NCBI GenBank assembly: GCA_018698795.1
Contig: JABIPG010000170.1
Coordinates: 1-41,937 of the forward strand
From: Rhodospirillaceae bacterium
GTDB taxonomy: Bacteria; Pseudomonadota; Alphaproteobacteria; Rhodospirillales; Casp-alpha2
Reading direction: 5' to 3'
DNA length: 41,937 bases
Shown here in pieces: positions 18,337 to 26,013 of the stretch. Made by a program: the position numbers and the translations under genes. A model generated the notes under the pieces. That model ran no database searches and was not told the DNA's origin. It saw nothing but the letters and a program-made list of their open reading frames with translations. How positions within the stretch are numbered: position 1 is the first letter of the stretch; each line of letters begins with the position of its first letter.

Positions 18337-18450
18337 ACCCGGTTGCCTATGAAAGGAACCGGGCGGCGCTCCGCCCAAGCGGAGCATCAGAGCATGAGAG
18401 TCCGACCATGGTGGTGGGCTCCAGACAACCCATATGGCTCAAAGGAGAGT
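18337..18450 (+). promoter_or_regulatory. Structured 5' leader of hsp20, candidate ROSE-like RNA thermometer
   Basis: The leader predicted from the RpoH promoter is about 114 bases and rich in perfect inverted repeats. CCCGGTT (18338-18344) pairs with AACCGGG (18357-18363). GGGCGG (18361-18366) pairs with CCGCCC (18371-18376), in competition with GCTCCGC (18368-18374) pairing with GCGGAGC (18379-18385). Next to the start codon, CCATA (18430-18434) can pair with TATGG (18450-18454) around the ribosome-binding site AAAGGAGAG. ROSE elements before alphaproteobacterial small heat-shock genes are chains of hairpins that mask the Shine-Dalgarno. The canonical UYGCU anti-SD was not clearly seen, so the class is uncertain. 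Confidence 0.5.
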
Positions 18451-18906
18451 ATGGCTATGCGTACTATTGATTTTACCCCCCTGTTTCGACACTCGGTTGG
18501 TTTCGACCGCATGCAGCGGCTCGTGGATTCGGCACTTCGCTACGAAGGCACCGAAACCGCCTACCCGCCCTACAACATCGAACAAACCGGTGAGGACGGC
18601 TACGTCATCACCATGGCGGTTGCCGGCTTCGGTGACGGCGACTTGGATATCACCTTGAAAGAAAACACGCTGGTGGTCTCCGGCAAGATCGAGCGCGAAG
18701 ACGGCGACGTAACCTACCTGCACCACGGTATTGCGGGCCGTGCGTTTGAGCGCCGTTTCGAACTGGCCGACCATATCAAGGTCGCCGGCGCAGACCTCGC
18801 GAACGGTTTGCTGCACATCGAGCTTGTGCGTGAAGTGCCGGAAGAGAAGAAGCCTAAAAAGATCGCCATCAACACCAAGGCCATCGAACACAAAAAGGCG
18901 GCCTGA
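18451..18906 (+). CDS. Hsp20/IbpA-family small heat shock protein
   Basis: This ATP-independent holdase keeps unfolding proteins soluble during heat stress. The 151-residue product starts MAMRTIDFTPLFRHSVGFDR, a typical IbpA opening, and contains the alpha-crystallin domain with YNIEQTGEDGYVITMAVAGF, LVVSGKIE, GIAGRAFERRFELADHIKV and the closing ANGLLHIELVREVPE. The start at 18451 was chosen because AAAGGAGAG lies directly upstream; a longer frame from 18343 would run through the structured leader. RpoH promoter and leader hairpins point to heat-shock control. Confidence 0.95.
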   Translation: MAMRTIDFTPLFRHSVGFDRMQRLVDSALRYEGTETAYPPYNIEQTGEDGYVITMAVAGFGDGDLDITLKENTLVVSGKIEREDGDVTYLHHGIAGRAFERRFELADHIKVAGADLANGLLHIELVREVPEEKKPKKIAINTKAIEHKKAA

Positions 18907-18936
18907 TTAGCCTCAAGCCCGCCTTATCGGTGTGAG

Positions 18937-18970
18937 CGCCCGGCGGCTTCGGTTGCCGGGCGTTTCGTTT
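18937..18970 (+). terminator. Rho-independent terminator after hsp20
   Basis: CGCCCGGC (18937-18944) pairs perfectly with GCCGGGCG (18955-18962) around a ten-base loop, followed by TTTCGTTT. It lies between the convergent hsp20 and thioesterase genes. Confidence 0.8.
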
Positions 18971-18984
18971 GTTTAGTCGCCTGC

Positions 18985-19437
18985 TTAGTCACCTGTGCCG
19001 GTGCGCGCGTCTTCGCTCAATTGCAACCGCTCAAGAGCGTTGCGAATTTGAGCCGGCATGGGCACGGGGCGGTGATTTTCACGATTGACGAAGACATGCA
19101 CGAAATGCCCGGTAGCGGCAGCCACCTCCTCGCCCTCACGGAAGATACCGATCTCATAACGCACGCTTGAATTACCCAAATGCGCGACCCTGAGCCCGGC
19201 CTCTAAGCGCTCGGGGTACGCAACGGCGCTATGGAAGTTGCAATGGGTCTCAGGGCAGATGCCGATGACCTCACTCGCATGCGGATCAAGCCCACCCTCT
19301 TCCACTAAATAGAGGTTCACTGCCGTATCGAAGTAAGAGTAATAGACCACGTTATTGACGTGACCATAGAGATCATTGTCGTTCCAACGGGTCTGAATGG
19401 GGCGGAAATGAAGGTATTCACGGCGGCTTTCCGTCAT
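18985..19437 (-). CDS. Acyl-CoA thioesterase, hotdog fold (YbgC/FadM/4HBT family)
   Basis: The 150-residue protein has the 4-hydroxybenzoyl-CoA thioesterase-type signature RWNDNDLYGHVNNVVYYSYFDTA, with an acidic residue in the place of the catalytic Asp followed by GHVNN. The length is normal for a single hotdog domain. It would hydrolyse acyl-CoA or aryl-CoA thioesters in the cytoplasm; the physiological substrate is unknown. An AAGGA lies upstream of the ATG at 19437. It appears to be transcribed alone from a promoter at 19562-19590 through a leader of about 115 bases with a stable UUCG hairpin. Confidence 0.88.
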   Translation of the reverse strand: MTESRREYLHFRPIQTRWNDNDLYGHVNNVVYYSYFDTAVNLYLVEEGGLDPHASEVIGICPETHCNFHSAVAYPERLEAGLRVAHLGNSSVRYEIGIFREGEEVAAATGHFVHVFVNRENHRPVPMPAQIRNALERLQLSEDARTGTGD

Positions 19438-19481
19438 GTGCAGCTTCCTTAAAATGCGGATTTCTCGGAGGCAAATTATTA

Positions 19482-19503
19482 GGGCCGCCCCGAAGGACGG
19501 CCC
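19482..19503 (-). promoter_or_regulatory. Stable UUCG-capped hairpin in the thioesterase leader
   Basis: Read on the minus strand, GGGCCGTCC (19503-19495) pairs with GGGCGGCCC (19490-19482), nine pairs including one G-U, closed by a TTCG tetraloop. The following bases TAATAATTT are AT-rich but not a clean T run. It may be an attenuator, an mRNA-stabilising element or the 3' end of a short RNA. Confidence 0.55.
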
Positions 19504-19561
19504 CTTAAATTCTTAGCCTCAAACCTGTCAAACTCGCCTGATCGAGTGTTACGAGTGAGGG

Positions 19562-19590
19562 ACTGTAACCGCGACAGTGAATGGGGTCAA
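19562..19590 (-). promoter_or_regulatory. Candidate sigma70-type promoter for the thioesterase leader
   Basis: On the minus strand TTGACC (19590-19585) and TACAGT (19567-19562) are separated by 17 bases. Transcription would start near 19555, just downstream of the terminator of the preceding DUF1192 gene. Confidence 0.55.
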
Positions 19591-19641
19591 TATGCGATTC
19601 GGCTAGGTTGCGAATGAAATACAATCGTATGCGGCACAGAC

Positions 19642-19670
19642 AAAAAAGGCCGCCCCGATTGTGGGGCGGC
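19642..19670 (-). terminator. Rho-independent terminator downstream of the DUF1192 gene
   Basis: On the minus strand GCCGCCCC (19670-19663) pairs perfectly with GGGGCGGC (19656-19649) over a six-base loop, followed by C and six T residues (19647-19642). It lies about 100 bases after the DUF1192 stop codon. Confidence 0.85.
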
Positions 19671-19772
19671 GAGTGTTCAACAGGGAGGCGTCGAAGTTGC
19701 GTGAATAGCTTCATTTCAGCCATCCACACGACTTCAATAGCACAGACATTATTAAACAGCCGTTAATCCGAA

Positions 19773-19955
19773 CTAACTCTTGAATACCGATTCCGCGCCG
19801 TTACGGGCTGTCTCCTTGAGTGATATCGCCACCCGCACACGGGCAATCTCGGCCTCCAATTCCTCGATGTATTCACCAAGCGCCTCTATGGAGAGCACCT
19901 CCAGGTTTTTCAGTTCCGGCTTTTTCTTCGGTTGCTCGGGTTCATCCCAACTCAT
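19773..19955 (-). CDS. DUF1192 family small protein
   Basis: The 60-residue product starts MSWDEPEQPKKKPELKNLEV and continues into an acidic amphipathic helix LGEYIEELEAEIARVRVAI, the pattern of the alphaproteobacterial DUF1192 family. Function is unknown. Two nearby in-frame ATGs exist (19961 and 19985); 19955 is preferred because GGAG lies eight bases upstream, whereas it is too close to the ATG at 19961. It is divergent from the quinone oxidoreductase gene, a frequent neighbour in alphaproteobacteria. Confidence 0.85.
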   Translation of the reverse strand: MSWDEPEQPKKKPELKNLEVLSIEALGEYIEELEAEIARVRVAISLKETARNGAESVFKS

Positions 19956-20048
19956 ATGCATCTCTCCTCGTCCACCGCTTGCCACGTGGCGGCCATCATA
20001 TTAGACACGGGCAGTAAGGATCAATTTTGAAAAACCGTGAGGGCCGCC

Positions 20049-21038
20049 ATGACAACGTCCGGAACCATGACCTGCATCGAAATCAGCGAACCCGGTGGTC
20101 CGGAAGTTCTGAGCATCGCGCGCCGTCCCGAACCAACAGCCCGGCCCGGCGAAGTGCTGGTACGGGTCGCGGCTTGCGGCATTAACGGCCCCGATATGAT
20201 GCAACGCAAAGGCCTGTACCCGCCGCCAAAGGGGGCGTCCGACCTGCTGGGGCTGGAAATCGCCGGCACCGTCGTCGCCTTGGGTGATGGCGTCACTGAG
20301 TGGCAAATTGGCGACGAATTGTGCGCGCTGACCAACGGCGGCGGCTATGCCGAGTATTGCGCCGTCGATGCCAGCCATTGCTTGCCCGTACCAGCCGGGC
20401 TTTCGTTGTTGGAAGCCGCGTCGCTGCCGGAAACCTACTTCACCATCTGGAGCAATATTTTCATGACCGCGAAGTTGGCGGCGGGCGAGACCTATTTGGT
20501 GCATGGCGGCGCCGGCGGGCTCGGCACGACGTCGATCCAACTGGGAAAGGCCTTCGGCGCCCAAGTGGTGGCCACGGACAGCCCGGCGGAACGCTGCGAG
20601 ATTTGCCATGAACTGGGCGCCGATCGGGTCATCGATTACACGCAGGAGAATTTCGTCGACGTGGTGCGTGAAGAGTTCGGCGGTGCAGATGTTATCCTCG
20701 ACATCGTCGGCGGCCCCAATATCGAGCGCAACATCAAGGCGACAAAACACGATGCCCGTATCGTGCAATTGGCCTTCGCCATGGGCTCCAAGGTTGAGGT
20801 CAACCTGATGCCGGTGATGCTGAAACGCTTAAGCTTCACGGGTTCCACCTTGCGCAGCCGCCCCGCGAGCCAAAAGACCGCCATCGCCCAAGAACTCCGC
20901 GAAAAAGTCTGGCCATTGTTCGATACCGGTACGTTAAAGCCGGTCGTTGGCACCACGCTGCCCCTGGCTGAGGCGGCTGAGGCACACCGGTTGATGGAAA
21001 GTGCGACACACACGGGCAAAATCGTGCTCAGCGTTTAG
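20049..21038 (+). CDS. NAD(P)H-quinone oxidoreductase, zinc-independent MDR family (PIG3/QOR-like)
   Basis: The product of about 329 residues has an N-terminal GroES-like domain (EVLVRVAACGINGPDMMQRKGLYPPP, LLGLEIAGTVVALG) and a Rossmann domain with the nucleotide loop VHGGAGGLGTTSIQLGKAFGA. Zinc-ligand cysteines of alcohol dehydrogenases are missing, as expected for quinone oxidoreductases of the PIG3/TIGR02824 type, which reduce quinones or enones with NAD(P)H. The ATG at 20049 has GAGGG five bases upstream; a GTG at 20037 is an alternative. The gene stands alone between DUF1192 (divergent) and trcR. Confidence 0.9.
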   Translation: MTTSGTMTCIEISEPGGPEVLSIARRPEPTARPGEVLVRVAACGINGPDMMQRKGLYPPPKGASDLLGLEIAGTVVALGDGVTEWQIGDELCALTNGGGYAEYCAVDASHCLPVPAGLSLLEAASLPETYFTIWSNIFMTAKLAAGETYLVHGGAGGLGTTSIQLGKAFGAQVVATDSPAERCEICHELGADRVIDYTQENFVDVVREEFGGADVILDIVGGPNIERNIKATKHDARIVQLAFAMGSKVEVNLMPVMLKRLSFTGSTLRSRPASQKTAIAQELREKVWPLFDTGTLKPVVGTTLPLAEAAEAHRLMESATHTGKIVLSV

Positions 21039-21050
21039 GCCTTTGCGTGT

Positions 21051-21080
21051 TTGACCAATCCCCCTCCAAGCCGCTATAAA
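21051..21080 (+). promoter_or_regulatory. Candidate sigma70-type promoter of trcR
   Basis: TTGACC (21051-21056) and TATAAA (21075-21080) are separated by 18 bases. Transcription would begin near 21087, about 60 bases before the trcR start and upstream of the terminator-like hairpin at 21099-21130. Confidence 0.65.
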
Positions 21081-21098
21081 GCGAGTAGAATTTCTTGA

Positions 21099-21130
21099 AC
21101 CGGCGCATGCAAAGGCGCCGGTGCTTTTTT
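21099..21130 (+). terminator. Terminator-like hairpin between qor-like gene and trcR
   Basis: ACCGGCGC (21099-21106) pairs perfectly with GCGCCGGT (21115-21122) over an eight-base loop; GC and six T residues follow (21125-21130). It would end the quinone oxidoreductase transcript, but it also lies inside the predicted trcR leader, only 18 bases before the trcR start codon. Confidence 0.8.
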
Positions 21131-21147
21131 GGAAAAGGATGAAGACC

Positions 21148-21864
21148 ATGGCGCATCCGCTGATGCCCAAAGCCACCGCCATATGGCTGATCGACAATAC
21201 CATGCTGTCGTTCGAGCAAATTGCCGAATTCTGCGGCCTGCACCAGTTGGAAATCCAAGCCCTCGCCGATGGCGAAGTGGCGCCTGGCATGCACGGCCTC
21301 GACCCCGTCGCGCGTGGCGAGTTGAAACAAGAAGAATTGGACCGCTGCCAAGCGGACCCGAGCGCGAAGATGGTCATGGCCAAGCCCGATACGCCGATGC
21401 CCAAGGCACGTGGCAAGGGCGCGCGCTACACCCCCGTTTCCAAACGCGGTGACCGACCGAACGCCATCGCCTGGTTGTTGAAAAACTACCCGGAATTGAC
21501 GGATGCACAGATTTCCAAGTTAGTCGGCACCACCAAGCCGACCATCAACGCCATCCGCGACCGCACACACTGGAATACCCCCAACATTAAGCCGCAGAAT
21601 CCTGTCGGCCTGGGTATTTGCAGCGGTGACGATCTTGAAAAATCCATCGCCCTTGCCCGCGCCCGCGCCGGCAAAGTGCATGCACCGGGTGCAGCCACAG
21701 CGCCTGACGGGGTTGTGCCTGTAAACCAGCCCGACGCCGCGCCAAGTTCCGACCATCCGGTGGCCATGCCGCCGGCACCGCAGCCGCTTCCCGAGCCGGC
21801 ACCCGAAGCCCCAACCGAACCAAATGCATCGGATACACCGAAAGATCCCTGGGCTACCAATTAG
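21148..21864 (+). CDS. trcR: DUF1013 protein, TrcR-type cell-cycle transcriptional regulator
   Basis: The 238-residue product starts MAHPLMPKATAIWLIDNT and matches the alphaproteobacterial DUF1013 family, which includes Brucella/Rickettsia TrcR, a regulator tied to the CtrA cell-cycle network. A helix-turn-helix-like segment PELTDAQISKLVGTTKPTINAI lies near residues 118-140, followed by RDRTHWN. The C-terminal 70 residues are a low-complexity Pro/Ala tail. The ATG at 21148 is chosen because AAAAGG lies nine bases upstream; ATG at 21139 has no spacing. Its leader contains a terminator-like hairpin. Confidence 0.88.
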   Translation: MAHPLMPKATAIWLIDNTMLSFEQIAEFCGLHQLEIQALADGEVAPGMHGLDPVARGELKQEELDRCQADPSAKMVMAKPDTPMPKARGKGARYTPVSKRGDRPNAIAWLLKNYPELTDAQISKLVGTTKPTINAIRDRTHWNTPNIKPQNPVGLGICSGDDLEKSIALARARAGKVHAPGAATAPDGVVPVNQPDAAPSSDHPVAMPPAPQPLPEPAPEAPTEPNASDTPKDPWATN

Positions 21865-21931
21865 GGGCGGCCAACCAAGGGCGACCAGTTAGGGACGGCC
21901 CAGTCGAGGCTACTGGCTCACGCAGCGGAGG

Positions 21932-23467
21932 TCATGCCTCCCGCGTGACCGTAAGCCGAACGCTTCCGTGGTTGTTACCGTAGAGGCTCCAGACATCGTT
22001 CGGAAAACAGTACAAATATCCAGGGCTCTCTATTCGTAGCGGCGTTGTCTCGTGCTCAACAAGCGCCACGAATTGATGCGGCGTTGGGCTGCCGTCATTT
22101 CCAACCGCCGATGCTCTTCCCGAATCGTTCGCAATGGCACCGACCAGGGTGAACCAGTTCAAGTCCTCACAGCGTTTGGTGCCGAGGAAGTCCGTCGATT
22201 CATTTTTGGACATCTTTTCGAACAATTTTTCGAAATTGCCCAGAAACGATGAAGCCGCTCGCACCATGTCTCCGGCGGTCAACTTGCCGTCCTCGGTTCC
22301 GCGCCAATCGCAATTGTCCTTGCTGTCTTGCCATTCGCCCGCAGCCGAAAACGTATACTCATGCCCGGCTTCAAGATACAGGCCCGTGGCATTCCAGTGC
22401 GTATCGGCGAACCCGTCTACCTCATGGCGCTCTCCGACTTCGAGTATCGTTGTTGGGTGGTATGGTGGATACGCAATCGGCGAAGCTTGTTGGCGCGCTA
22501 AGGTGCTTGCATGAAAAGAACCGCCCTCGCTTGTCACCATGGCATTGACGTTTCGTGGGCGCGAACGAAGCTTGGCAAATGCGCCCTTATACGAATTGTG
22601 CATGGCGGCAATGGGGTTGGGATGGATACCGGCTTCGACGCCCGGCCTGAAACAAAGCCCTGTGCTTGCGCTTTCTTCCATCATCCATTGCAAAGCAACG
22701 TCGGAGAGGCCGGTCTCGGCGTAGCCACCACCAACATCGGAATGCACGCCGGGAAACCAAAGTTCTTTGGCATCCGGGTGGGCCTGGGCGTTGGCCCAGC
22801 GCGTAATTGTAAAACTCGATCGCACCTCGTCGACCGCCATGGCATGACGCGCAGTGGAAACGTTTGCGCCCAAGTTGGTGTCGTGAAAGCGCCAATTGTC
22901 AGGCTTTTCAAAGAAATTCAAAATCTCAAGGTCGTCCGGGATTCCAAGCGCACCAACCGTGTCCCACACACCGACAAACTTCACCGGCGTGGCATCAGCG
23001 CCATGGAAGAACGCCCAGTCATTTTCCGCCCAAGACCGATCATTCCCGGGATGGCGGTAGGCATCGAAGGCGGCATCCACGCGCTGCCATGCGTCCTTCG
23101 GACCGAGGCCGCGCAAATCAAGCAGGCCACGAGATAGAAACCCTCCGATAGAGCGCGCCGTAAATGCGCCACGGCTAAAACCGTAAAGATAGATATCATC
23201 TCCGACATCATAATTCGTGCCGAGCCAGTGAAAGGCGCTTTTGATATGGCGAGAAATACCAACGCCTAAGGCGCCGCCGGCGATTTTATCGAAAATTCCG
23301 CCTTCACCGCCGACACCGGGATGATAGTACCGAAGTTGCACGGTACCGTCGTCATCAGCAGCGATGGCGTTATATATTTTAAAGACATTCGTGGGAGCCG
23401 GAATTCCATTGTCTTCCTGTTCCGGATTGTTCCAAGTTCCATCGCTGCAAACCACAAGGCGTTTCAT
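21932..23467 (-). CDS. DUF2235 alpha/beta-hydrolase (phospholipase-like) with C-terminal beta domain
   Basis: The N-terminal 300 residues form a DUF2235 hydrolase: opening MKRLVVCSDGTWNN, nucleophile Ser98 in LYGFSRGAFTARSIGG, an Asp in FVGVWDTVGALG, and the conserved WFPGVHSDVGGGY. The family includes T6SS phospholipase effectors (Tle1-type) and fungal/bacterial housekeeping proteins. Residues from about 350 to 511 form a second, beta-rich domain (LYLEAGHEYTFSAAGEW and DWRGTEDGK) resembling carbohydrate- or lipid-binding sandwiches. There is no signal peptide and no T6SS, VgrG, PAAR or immunity gene nearby. Its upstream region (23480-23540) is very AT-rich. Confidence 0.85.
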   Translation of the reverse strand: MKRLVVCSDGTWNNPEQEDNGIPAPTNVFKIYNAIAADDDGTVQLRYYHPGVGGEGGIFDKIAGGALGVGISRHIKSAFHWLGTNYDVGDDIYLYGFSRGAFTARSIGGFLSRGLLDLRGLGPKDAWQRVDAAFDAYRHPGNDRSWAENDWAFFHGADATPVKFVGVWDTVGALGIPDDLEILNFFEKPDNWRFHDTNLGANVSTARHAMAVDEVRSSFTITRWANAQAHPDAKELWFPGVHSDVGGGYAETGLSDVALQWMMEESASTGLCFRPGVEAGIHPNPIAAMHNSYKGAFAKLRSRPRNVNAMVTSEGGSFHASTLARQQASPIAYPPYHPTTILEVGERHEVDGFADTHWNATGLYLEAGHEYTFSAAGEWQDSKDNCDWRGTEDGKLTAGDMVRAASSFLGNFEKLFEKMSKNESTDFLGTKRCEDLNWFTLVGAIANDSGRASAVGNDGSPTPHQFVALVEHETTPLRIESPGYLYCFPNDVWSLYGNNHGSVRLTVTREA

Positions 23468-23630
23468 GGGATATCGGCCTTTATATTATTGAGGGTTTCT
23501 ACTCAATATATTCTAAATTTAATTGAATATTTTTTCAACCGATGGAATCGCACACGAGTACTCGCCACCTCGCATCATTGCGCGAAGCGGTCCGGCGCTC
23601 TCTTGGGTCAAGATTACGCGGTGGTGAGAG

Positions 23631-24623
23631 TCAGTTTTCTGCCGGCTTCAAGTTGACGGCACGGGGCTCTTCGGGGTCCGCGTCTTTGTAGGCGATACAC
23701 TGCTCGCAAGCCGTACCGGTGACATCCTTGGCCAGGTTGGCGGCGCGCAATGTCTGAAATCTATCGCTGTGCCAGGCCTCCATGAACGACATCTCGTTCA
23801 GGTCTCCCATGTCGAACCGGCCATCGTGGTCGAAACAGCACGCCGCGAGTTTGCCGTCATAGGTGATGTGGCCTTCGGTGAAGACCGACCAGCATGGCAA
23901 GGGCTCGCGCATGGCATCAGCACGCCCGACGTTGCCCGCCACCGGCGTCGTGCCGCGTGCGCCGGCAGTCAGGCCCGCCTGGCCGTAGAGGGGCAGCCAA
24001 TAGTGCTGATCGACCGAGTCTTCGATCAACTTCACCGCCTCTTCCATCATTTCCTGTTGCTCGCCGTCGTAGTGGATAGACGATGCATAAATCCCGCAGC
24101 GATGACCTGTTTCCGCCTCCACCTCATCGCGCACGCGCCTCGCCTCGCGGATGTTATTGACGATCTGATCGAAGGCATCGACGCCGGTGACCTCTTTGCA
24201 CTGCTCGGGCCCAGCAAAGTTGTATGAAAATTTCAGGCTGTCCAGCCCCGCCGCCATGCAGGCCTTGGTCTTCATCGGCAGCGCCATGCGACCGTTTGTG
24301 GTGAGGAAAACATAGGGATATCCAATTTCCTGTTTGGCGTAGTGGATGGCTTCCGCCAGCCGCACAAACAGGAACGATTCTCCGAGGTAGAACATGCCGA
24401 GTTCTTCCACCCCAGCTTCGCGCATTTCCTTGACGATGCGGGTGTAGAAATCCCACTCCATATCCTGTTTCTGGCGTAATTTCTGATGCGAGGCACAGAA
24501 AAAACACTGGAAATCGCAACGCGCCGTCAGCTCAATCTTGACGCTCGGCGGCGCCGGCGGGGCGGCCAAGCGGTAAGCTTCGGGTAAACGAGTAATGTTA
24601 TCGACGCGTTCGGTAATGGTCAT
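23631..24623 (-). CDS. Radical SAM protein with SPASM-like C-terminal domain
   Basis: The 330-residue protein binds an S-adenosylmethionine-coordinated [4Fe-4S] cluster through Cys36, Cys40 and Cys43 (CDFQCFFC). A C-terminal cysteine set, PCWSVF, LAACCFDHDG and CEQCIA, fits a SPASM or twitch auxiliary-cluster domain. SPASM enzymes modify peptides (RiPP or quinohemoprotein maturation), glycans or other substrates. No precursor-like peptide ORF is visible next to it. Start ATG 24623 has AAGGA upstream. It lies 85 bases after the aminotransferase gene on the same strand, so joint expression is possible. Confidence 0.88.
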   Translation of the reverse strand: MTITERVDNITRLPEAYRLAAPPAPPSVKIELTARCDFQCFFCASHQKLRQKQDMEWDFYTRIVKEMREAGVEELGMFYLGESFLFVRLAEAIHYAKQEIGYPYVFLTTNGRMALPMKTKACMAAGLDSLKFSYNFAGPEQCKEVTGVDAFDQIVNNIREARRVRDEVEAETGHRCGIYASSIHYDGEQQEMMEEAVKLIEDSVDQHYWLPLYGQAGLTAGARGTTPVAGNVGRADAMREPLPCWSVFTEGHITYDGKLAACCFDHDGRFDMGDLNEMSFMEAWHSDRFQTLRAANLAKDVTGTACEQCIAYKDADPEEPRAVNLKPAEN

Positions 24624-24708
24624 GGACAGTCCTTCGAAAAACCGACGAATGGACTTCCCGTCTAAAGCATCTCCACGTACCGTTCATTGACCCTAGTCAA
24701 GTGTTCTA

Positions 24709-26001
24709 TCAACTGGCGCTTGATATTTTCCGCGCACACACCAGTTCGACGCAGGTGCAAAACACTTCCATGGCAGTCTTGATTTCGTCAACGCTGGGCA
24801 TGGTCGGTGCCAAACGGATGTTACGGTCGTAGGGATCTTTGCCATAGGGGTAGGTCGCGCCCGCGGGCGTCAGCTTGACCCCGGCCTTGCCCGCCAAGGC
24901 GATAATCTCGGAAGCGCAACCGTCCAACACATCAACGCTGACGAAGTAGCCGCCGTCGGGTTTTGTCCATGTGGCGATACCTTTACCGGCGAGGCGTCGC
25001 TCAAGCGCTTCGTCAACGGCGGCAAACTTGGGGCCGATGAGGGCCGCTTGCTTATCCATATGAGCGAGAACGCCGGCCATATTCTTGAAAAACCGAACGT
25101 GTCGAAGCTGGTTGATTTTGTCCGGCCCGATGGACCCATAGAACATTTTCTCCAGCGCATCGGCGACATTGGCTTCAGACGCCGCCAGCACGGCAACACC
25201 GGCACCGGCATGGGTGATTTTCGAAGTCGAGCCGAACATCAAGGCACGCTCGGGATTACCCTGTGCCTTACACGCAGCCAGCAGATTCTTCACCCCGGCC
25301 GGGCCTCCTCCTAAGTGGTGCACCGCATAGGCGTTATCCCAGAATATGCGGAAATCCGGCGCTGCGACCGGCATTGCTGCCAGCCTGTCGACCGTCTCGT
25401 CGGTATACGTCTCGCCCGATGGGTTGGAATATTTTGGCACACACCACATGCCCTTGATCGAAGCATCATCGGCCACCAGTGCCTCCACGGCATCCATATC
25501 GGGACCGTCGGGCGTCATGTCCACCGTGATCATCTCCACACCCAGACGCTCGCAGATGGCGAAGTGACGATCGTAGCCCGGCACCGGACAAATGAATTTG
25601 ACGGTGCCTTGGTCGCGCCAAGATTTAGCGCCAGCGTCTTTGCCCGTGGGCATGCCGAAAAACATGCCGCCGGCCATGGCGTCATACATCATGGTCAGGC
25701 TGGAGTTGCCGCCGACCACAACCTCGGCAGGCTCGACGTCCATGTATCCGGCGAAAAACGCCCGCGCTTCGGGGATGCCCGCCAATATGCCATAGTTGCG
25801 GTAATCGGTGCCGTCGTCGCCTTCGGTGTCACCGGCACCAACAATGGTCAACATCGCATCCGCAAGGTCGAGTTGGTCGGATGCGGGCTTGCCGCGCGTC
25901 ATGTCGAGCGCCAGATTTCGACCCCGCAAGGTTTCGTATGATTTCTCGGCCGTCGCCTCAGCGCTTGCCAAGCTGTCAGCATCCAATTTCGTCATATCCA
26001 T
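24709..26001 (-). CDS. Fold-type I aminotransferase, PF12897-type aspartate aminotransferase
   Basis: The 430-residue PLP enzyme belongs to the large-domain aminotransferase group first confused with MocR regulators and now including functional aspartate aminotransferases. Visible features are LDMTRGKPASDQLDL (substrate region), Asn193 in KYSNPSGET, Asp222 in FWDNAYAVHHL for the pyridine nitrogen, and the Schiff-base Lys261 in GSTSKITHAG. It would transfer amino groups between aspartate or a related acid and 2-oxoglutarate. It begins 12 bases after the SDR stop, with GAGGAGA upstream of the start, so SDR and aminotransferase form an operon. Confidence 0.9.
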   Translation of the reverse strand: MDMTKLDADSLASAEATAEKSYETLRGRNLALDMTRGKPASDQLDLADAMLTIVGAGDTEGDDGTDYRNYGILAGIPEARAFFAGYMDVEPAEVVVGGNSSLTMMYDAMAGGMFFGMPTGKDAGAKSWRDQGTVKFICPVPGYDRHFAICERLGVEMITVDMTPDGPDMDAVEALVADDASIKGMWCVPKYSNPSGETYTDETVDRLAAMPVAAPDFRIFWDNAYAVHHLGGGPAGVKNLLAACKAQGNPERALMFGSTSKITHAGAGVAVLAASEANVADALEKMFYGSIGPDKINQLRHVRFFKNMAGVLAHMDKQAALIGPKFAAVDEALERRLAGKGIATWTKPDGGYFVSVDVLDGCASEIIALAGKAGVKLTPAGATYPYGKDPYDRNIRLAPTMPSVDEIKTAMEVFCTCVELVCARKISSAS

Positions 26002-26013
26002 GATCGTCTCCTC

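Larger units (their letters stand above)
19438..19772. other. Gene-free region between DUF1192 and thioesterase genes
   Basis: These 335 bases hold no convincing ORF. In minus-strand order they contain the 3' region and terminator of DUF1192 (19642-19670), a candidate promoter (19562-19590), a short inverted repeat ACTCG/CGAGT, and the UUCG hairpin (19482-19503) before the thioesterase ribosome-binding site. Confidence 0.6.

Noticed and set aside
18343-18450. Longer N-terminus for Hsp20
   Set aside because: It would translate the structured leader; AAAGGAGAG directly before 18451 and the IbpA-like opening define the real start.
23631-24708. RiPP biosynthetic cluster around the radical SAM/SPASM gene
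   Set aside because: No short precursor-like ORF with a ribosome-binding site, no RiPP recognition element and no exporter were seen in the flanking gaps.
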